A stretch of 20,930 nucleotides of DNA, taken from the IMG/VR virus record IMGVR_UViG_3300034683_000012, positions 1 through 20,930 of that record; one strand, written 5' to 3'. The first letter of the stretch is position 1. Every line of letters starts with the position of its first letter. Below are positions 5,533 through 12,600 of the stretch, in pieces. The position numbers and the translations under genes are program-made. The notes beneath the pieces were generated by a model. It saw only the letters and a program-made list of their open reading frames with translations. It was not told the origin of the DNA and did no database searches. This stretch comes from a virus.

Positions 5533-5914
5533 TTAAACATGACATGGCCTCTGCCGCTCTTCGATCGTTTATGGCCGTATCGATCATTTTCTGCATGCCT
5601 GCTATTTTTCGGTCGTTATCTGCTACTTTATATTCAAGTTCTTTCATCTTTCTGTTAGCCTCATCAAGCGCCGATTTATAATTTTCAATAAGGATTAGTT
5701 GCTGCTCTATTATTTTATCTTTGCCCTCGATAATTTTATTGAAAGTTTCTTGTTGCTGCGCCGCATTGTTTAGCAACTTGGTCATGGCATCGGCCGCAGT
5801 ACCTATTGCATCGGCCTCCGATTTACCTTTGTCTTCTCTCAACTTAAAAAGCCAAGACACCCCACCTCCCGTGAGTAGTCCAGCCAATGCAGATAATATT
5901 AAATCCCAACTCAT
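5486..5914 (-). CDS. Putative holin: one membrane segment plus coiled coil
   Basis: The 142-aa product starts MSWDLILSALAGLLTGGGVS and continues WLFKLRED: a short N-terminal transmembrane segment (about 4-23) with a glycine-rich centre, followed by positive charge. Residues about 45-112 form a long amphipathic helix or coiled coil, and the tail holds C126-x4-C131. I recall similar single-span, coiled-coil, cysteine-tailed proteins directly upstream of endolysin genes in Bacteroidota phages, where they are often called holins. The stop overlaps the endolysin gene by 47 bases. One span with a long soluble tail is unusual for a classical holin, so a scaffold or other lysis regulator is possible. 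Confidence 0.55.
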   Translation of the reverse strand: MSWDLILSALAGLLTGGGVSWLFKLREDKGKSEADAIGTAADAMTKLLNNAAQQQETFNKIIEGKDKIIEQQLILIENYKSALDEANRKMKELEYKVADNDRKIAGMQKMIDTAINDRRAAEAMSCLNEDCKTRKSKEDVGI

Positions 5915-5916
5915 AT

Positions 5917-6099
5917 CTAATCCTTTATTTTATAGTTAATGCCGTTGCTTTCTAACAATCTTATTATTTCTTTTATGTTGTTCGTCTCAATGTCGTAAAC
6001 GTTATAATTTGTCGGCCTAAGAACTTTTCTTAGATAATCATTGTTGTCGAACAAGTCCTGAAACTTGGACAAACTGCCAAATTTTATGTATAATTGCAT
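5917..6099 (-). CDS. Unrecognised 60-aa protein
   Basis: This small soluble protein begins MQLYIKFGSLSKFQDLFDNN and ends with IKEIIRLLESNGINYKIKD, suggesting a beta-alpha-beta or ferredoxin-like mini-fold. It starts one base after the stop codon of the HExxH gene (TGA-G-ATG) and stops two bases before the holin-like gene, so it is part of the same tightly packed unit. No membrane segment or catalytic motif is visible and I do not recognise a family. Confidence 0.55.
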   Translation of the reverse strand: MQLYIKFGSLSKFQDLFDNNDYLRKVLRPTNYNVYDIETNNIKEIIRLLESNGINYKIKD

Positions 6100-6100
6100 C

Positions 6101-6424
6101 TCACAAATATCTTATGAAAGCAAACCGCTTTCTCGTTTTTAAATAATCCTCATCCTCATCGTTGGCATAAGCCTCTCTCTCGAACACTACATTGACATAC
6201 GCATCTCTGAAGTTTCTGTATATTACTAACTTTACCAACCAATCAATCACATACCACAAATAAAATAACACGTACCACAATTCTTTCATCTGCGCTGTGT
6301 GAATTTCTTCATGGTTTATTGTCAACTCGTCAATCTCTGCGTTTTTTCTCACAAATAATACACCGAACAAATTGATTGCCTTGTACCCTTTGAATGGGAT
6401 GATGTTGTTTCTAATTATTTTCAT
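6101..6424 (-). CDS. Small membrane HExxH protein (putative minimal zinc metallopeptidase)
   Basis: The 107-aa protein carries HEEIH at 38-42, preceded by ELTIN, which is the zincin-type HExxH motif. It is followed by a hydrophobic aromatic segment, ELWYVLFYLWYVIDWLVKLV (48-67), that may span or sit in the inner membrane. FEREAYAND (81-89) supplies E82 or E84 as a plausible third metal ligand, as in the gluzincin pattern. The C-terminus is basic (TRKRFAFIRYL). I recall similar short proteins in Bacteroidota genomes without known function. Its start overlaps the previous gene by 14 bases and it lies between the tail fibre and the lysis genes. Its size is far below a normal metallopeptidase, so it may be a degenerate or regulatory metal-binding protein; substrate and activity are unknown. 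Confidence 0.6.
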   Translation of the reverse strand: MKIIRNNIIPFKGYKAINLFGVLFVRKNAEIDELTINHEEIHTAQMKELWYVLFYLWYVIDWLVKLVIYRNFRDAYVNVVFEREAYANDEDEDYLKTRKRFAFIRYL

Positions 6425-6677
6425 CGCTCAATAATTTGTTAACTGCTATTTGTACGAACGCCTTAAAATATTGGCCGACATATTTTTCGATGATGGCCTT
6501 GTTATCGTCCGTCAGCTCCACAATCGGATTCTTGTACAAATCTAAACAAAACGAATGTTCTGCCAAACTTTGCGTCGTTTTAAAAATCACCTCTGCCAAC
6601 TCTTTCGACAAATCGTATTCTATGATTGAGCCGTCAATCATCTCAATCTGTAATTTTGATAAATCTACTGTTTTCAT
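6411..6677 (-). CDS. Unrecognised 88-aa protein downstream of the tail fibre
   Basis: This acidic soluble protein starts MKTVDLSKLQIEMIDGSIIE, has a helical core LAEVIFKTTQSLAEHSFCLD and ends KAFVQIAVNKLLSDENN. Its ATG at 6677 is 11 bases below the stop of the giant tail protein, and its 3' end overlaps the HExxH gene by 14 bases. The position could suit a tail-fibre assembly factor or chaperone, but nothing in the sequence shows that, and no known motif is visible. Confidence 0.6.
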   Translation of the reverse strand: MKTVDLSKLQIEMIDGSIIEYDLSKELAEVIFKTTQSLAEHSFCLDLYKNPIVELTDDNKAIIEKYVGQYFKAFVQIAVNKLLSDENN

Positions 6678-6688
6678 ATTTTTTAAAA

Positions 6689-9600
6689 TTATTGTCCTCT
6701 ATCTACATGAGGTCTCCAATATCCACCGTAATAAACAAGAATAACCAATGAGTTGCCGCTCAAAAAGAAATCCTCGTTCGATGACTTATACCTAATATTG
6801 CTACCACTTGTCGTACATTTTAACCATGTATCTGAATTTGAAATATTCATTACGATCTTAATCATACCGTTTGTTGGAGTAGCACCGTTACCATCCGCAT
6901 TTATTTTTAATATCCCTGAGCTTGAATAAGCCATTGTTATAACCAACAAAGATGTATCTGTGTTTATTGTATAGTTTGTACTCGCTGCCATAGATAGTGT
7001 CGTATATGCCATTTGGGGAAACCCTAAATTAGTCATTTTTTTAATATTGTCCAATATAGCCCCTCCAAATTTTATGGTTGCCGACGAATTACCTATAAAA
7101 ATATCATTATAAAATCCTTCATATCCAAGATATATGTCATTTTCGGATTCAATTCTTATTCCGAACGTTGATTCAATTCTTAAATGACCACTCGAATTTG
7201 GCTGTATGCTACCTGCAAAAGTCCCAAGTCCTGTGTACCACTCTATCTTTTGAGAATTACTACCATCATATATTAGTTGTAGTCCGCTGTTATCTAAGCG
7301 TCCCTTTCGTTGTGTTGTGAATGTAGGTGGTAAATCAATATATCCTCCAGATTTTATCTCGAGAGAACCAAGATAACCACTTACTGCATCGATAACACCG
7401 CTAAATACGCCATCCGTAAACTTCACACTCCCATCATGCCGTATTATTGCCTTAGCTGTACCACTAAGCGCATCATTATACGTCCCGCCAGCAACAAGAA
7501 ACGGCAAATCTTTATTCGTACCCTGTATCCCGCTGATAAGGCCTGTTACCTGCGGACTGTCTAACTCCCTGTATTCTGTTATTACCGTGCTGATTAGGCC
7601 GCCATCTACCCGAGTCCCGAATTTGTCGGTTATCGCCTTACTTCTGTTTACCTCCGATACTATCCGATTATACCTTTGAGAATGTGTCTTACCCCCAATA
7701 GTCTCTTTGTAAGTACCCATTGTGGCACTGTCATAGATGGTAGTCCATGTAACTCCGTCAACAGAAATTTCTGTTTTAGTGCCGTAAAATGTTCGTCCGT
7801 CTGTGTAATCGTGCCATATCTGAATGTAGTCTATGTCGTTATATACTTGGCCTAAGTCTATTCTAACGTAGTTTGATGTTGCTGGTGTCGTGCCGTTTAT
7901 CTGCGCATAGGTGTTTATATTGTTATCGGTAGCATTTGCAGCTGGATAGCTTGCGTTGAACGTACCATTCGATGATGGTGTTTTACCTTGTGCTACATTA
8001 GTACCATCTTTACGTATTACATTAATCTCTCTCCATACATTATTCGTGCTTAACGTGCTGCCTTGAATCCAATCTCTTACATAACGAGCTTTCATGTAGC
8101 CGTCGGCTGCTAATTGAGCGTCGTCTGCAGACGTTTGTGCCGCATCTATTTCCGCCTGCACATCTTCGGGTGCTGGTGTCCAGTCGGTTGCCTTGTTGCC
8201 TTTTTCAAATTTAACTCGTGTAATATAAAAAGGAATTGTATTGTTAGTATAAAACCTTAAAGACCTGTTATTTGCTGAGTCTAACTCCCCCTCTACCTTA
8301 ATTAATTTCCAGTCTGTTGTTACAGAAAACAAAGTACTTAATGACGCACCACCGCCTTGATAGCCCATATATACAGTAGTCTCAGAATCAGCCCTTATAA
8401 ATGCCTGGTAAGAATATCTATTTCCGGATTCTGCTATTATAGTTCCATCGCTGAATGTACTACCTGAATGAATACCCATAGGAGTTCCCGTAATCGGTGT
8501 TACCTTAAGCGCTTTATCATAGATATAATCATCAACAACTTCAATAATTGCAGAAGAACCCAATGGAGAAAATATAGAAGTGGTGTCTCTTAAAAAGTTA
8601 CTCTCAGGAACTAAGTTTCTACCGCCTATCTGTAGATTATTTACAGCCTCCCATTCACTCGAAACAGCATATCCTGTGTAAACTGTAGAGGCAGGATTTT
8701 TATAAACAACTTTTACTCTTGACCAAATATATTGTCCTTGCACCCAAGTTGGCTGTGTAATGCTCCATCCACTTGTTGGTTGAACCGTTTTTGAAGTAGA
8801 AATAGCGTATTCTTCTGTTACGCTTTCAATACCTGTCCCAACATCTCCTTTCTTGGGAGTGATATTGGCAGGTGTGGTATATGTAGTACTTCCGCTCGAA
8901 TAAGTCGTTTTTGTTCTTGTCCAAAGTTGTTCTCCTTCCAAAAGTGTTGGTGCGGTCGTAGTCCATCCAGTAGTAGGTGGTGTGGTTGCGCTTGTGTTCT
9001 TGGCAAATTCAACATCAACCAAAGTTACTGAAACTCCGTCTGAACCAGTCCTTGCCTTTGCGAATGACTGTGTCTTGGTAACACTAAATGAAGCACCATC
9101 CTGCGTTTTACCACTTATGGTAAATGTTATAAAGGCATTGTCTAAGGTCATGTTCGACGCATTGCCAAACACGCACGTTAATCCGCTTTCGCTTTTTGTC
9201 CCTACGGTTATGCCTGTTGATGTTGCTGTTACATTAAACTTACCGTTCCCAGTACCAACTCCGTCATAATCTAATTCAGTAGCACCTTCAAATACTCTAA
9301 TGGTAGTACCTGAACCTGAATAATCTGAAACAACCCCTTCTGGGGATGCGGGTAATACGTCAGCTTCGTTACTTAATACTACATTAATCGCATTTACCCC
9401 GCTTGCTCCTTTAAATACCACAGGTATTGTCATCGTATCGAGTAGGATAGTTTTTGTAGCTGTGTCGTATAGTCTTACAGTATAACTTGTTTTACCATCT
9501 CCAATTGCAGGAGCTATAGTTACGGGACTTGCTATTGCGGTGCTTGGCTCTGTGCCTCCGCTTGGTGTAACCGTTATAAACCCTCCTTGCGTCGTCGTTG

Positions 9601-12600
9601 TTCCGCTTCGTAACTCTCCTGAAATCGTTACAGATGTATGTACTCCACTTGTGATTGCATCAGGTGCATTCTTATAAATTACCGGAGCACTTGCTTTTAT
9701 AGACCAATAAGTAGCTTTTACAACTGCAGCATCTATTTCGGCCTGCACGTCTTCTGGAGCAGGCGTCCAGTCGGCAGGTTTGTTACCTTCAACTAATGCG
9801 AGATTACATATTACCACAAAATCGCCGGGAGCTAATCTACCAGAGAACTGAAAATAAATAACTTGCGTTCCTATATCGGCTTGTGATGATGGTATTGATA
9901 GTACTACATTTTTTCTCTCTATTGAAGTATTAATGTTAAAATACCCATAATTTGTAAAATAATTTAGACCATTTGTTTGTACTATTGCGACACCAACATT
10001 TTCAATAACTTTTGACGCATAAATATCAAACGATAATGAATAGGTTGTACCTTTTTTTAATTTCGGGTAATTTATATTATTATATCGTAAAACTGCATAC
10101 TGTGTATTTTCGGCAATACAGCTCCATTTCACACCATTAACGTCAAGTACATTTTCAGAAGAAATCGTAAACGCGCTTGAATTATATACTGTTTGTCCCC
10201 ATCCGGAGCTACCTTTATTTGTTCCAAGCAGTAAGTTTCTTCCGCCTACCTGAAGGTTATTTACAGCCTCCCATTCACTCGAAACAGCATATCCTGTATA
10301 AACCGTAGAGGCAGGATTTTTATAAACAACTTTTACTCTTGACCAAATATATTGTCCTTGCACCCAAGTTGGCTGTGTAATGCTCCATCCACTTGTTGGT
10401 TGAACCGTTTTTGAAGTAGAAATAGCGTATTCTTCTGTTACGCTTTCAATACCTGTCCCAACATCTCCTTTCTTGGGAGTGATATTGGCAGGTGTGGTAT
10501 ATGTAGTACTTCCGCTCGAATAAGTCGTTTTTGTTCTTGTCCAAAGTTGTTCTCCTTCCAAAAGTGTTGGTGCGGTCGTAGTCCATCCAGTAGTAGGTGG
10601 TGTGGTTGCGCTTGTGTTCTTGGCAAATTCAACATCAACCAAAGTTACTGAAACTCCGTCTGAACCAGTCCTTGCCTTTGCGAATGACTGTGTCTTGGTA
10701 ACACTAAATGAAGCACCATCCTGCGTTTTACCACTTATGGTAAATGTTATAAAGGCATTGTCTAAGGTCATGTTCGACGCATTGCCAAACACGCACGTTA
10801 ATCCGCTTTCGCTTTTTGTCCCTACGGTTATGCCTGTTGATGTTGCTGTTACATTAAACTTACCATTTGCAGTACCAACTCCGTCATAATCTAATTCAGT
10901 AGCACCCTCAAATACTCTGATAGTCGTACCAGAGCCTGAATAATCAGAAACAACACCTTCTGGCGATGCAGGTAATACATCGGCTTCGTTGCCTAATATT
11001 ACATTAATTGCATTAACCCCACTTGCACCCTTAAATACGACAGGTATTGTCAATGTATCTAAAAGAGTTGTTTTAGAGGCAGTGTCGTATAGTCTTACAG
11101 TATAACTTGTTTTACCATCTCCAATTGCAGGGGCTATTGTTACAGGACTTGCGGTTGCAGTGCTTGGCTCTGTGCCACCATTTGGAGTAACAGTTATAAA
11201 TCCACCTTGTGTTGTTGTCGTTCCGCTCCTAAGCTCACCTGAAACTGTTACAGACGTATGCGTACCGCTTGTGATTGCATCCGGTGCATTCTTATAAATT
11301 ACAGGTGCGCTTGACTTTATAGACCAATAAGTTGCTTTTACAATAGCGGCGTCAATCTCTGCCTGAACATCTTCTGGGGCTGGTGTCCAGTCGGTGGCCT
11401 TTGAACCAGTTTCGAGTTTTATCTCCTTAATATAAATGTCTGACCCCGCCTGAACAAACAGATTAATAGGCTTTAAATATTTTTCTACACTCCAATTACT
11501 TGTTTTTATTTTTACCCATACTCTTCCCCAATTCGTTGCTGGATAAAAACTTAAAGAACCACCATTATCTGACCCAACAGCGCCATTTGAGGCAACAGTT
11601 GATACAGGATATGAATAATTACTAATTATAAATTTAACTTGTCCATTACCCTTTAAATCAAAGGAAAAAACATATTCTGAATTTCGAGTAAATTCAAAAC
11701 TTTTTGGGAAGGTACTTAATTGTACTTGTTCTTGCCCTGATGAATTGTCTGTATGTAATTCTTGTTTTGTATTTGTAAGTAAATTCCTTCCGCCTATCTG
11801 AAGATTATTAACTGCTGTATCGTCCGTGTACCGTATCTTCTTAGTCCAATGCGACTGATTATAAACAGTACTGTCCTGTAATGCGGTAAGCACATCACCT
11901 TGTTTATACGCTACTCCGTTAATTGTCATGTCTGCATTCAGTACCCACATATCGCCCAATTTGTACGACGTAGGTTGAATAAGATATGTGGTACTTTTAC
12001 CGTCAGCAGTAGCTTGTGCTTCTGAGGCTAACTGTAGAGCTAAAACTGCATCACTGTCGGCTATAAGCGTCCATGAATAAACTCCATTGTTTACGACGAA
12101 CCGCCAACTTTTACCAGCATCTGGTGTAGTTTGATTGTCAATAAATTCTTGCGTGTTTGTGAACGTATCACCTATATGCCTATTCTTTATTTCATCAGTT
12201 GTCCATTCAGATGCAGGATAGTTAGATAGAGTAGGAGAATAAGGATAGAACCAATTAGAGACCTCACCGTCTATTTGAGCCTGTAATCTGTCAACTTCTG
12301 AATTAATCAACCCAACAGCAGCGGAAGCGTCGTTTATGGCTTGTTGCGCTTTCTGATCAGCCTGATTAGCTAACGATTGTGCATCTTGTATGTCAAACGA
12401 AGTGCCATCAGCCCATTCGTCAAGATTAAACCCGCTTGAAAGAAATACCGTACTCCCAACTATTCTGTTACCAAGTCTTGTGAATTTGGTAGTTTCTTTG
12501 CCTGTTAAGTCATACGAGTTTATACCAGAATACTGAATAAACGACGGTGCATCGTTGCCTACCGTAGAGAGTATCATCGCACCCTGTCTGTTTACATCGG

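Noticed and set aside
8685-10864. Diversity-generating retroelement or CRISPR explanation for the tail-gene repeats
   Set aside because: No reverse transcriptase or short template repeat is present in the window, and the repeats are long, coding and only two in number.
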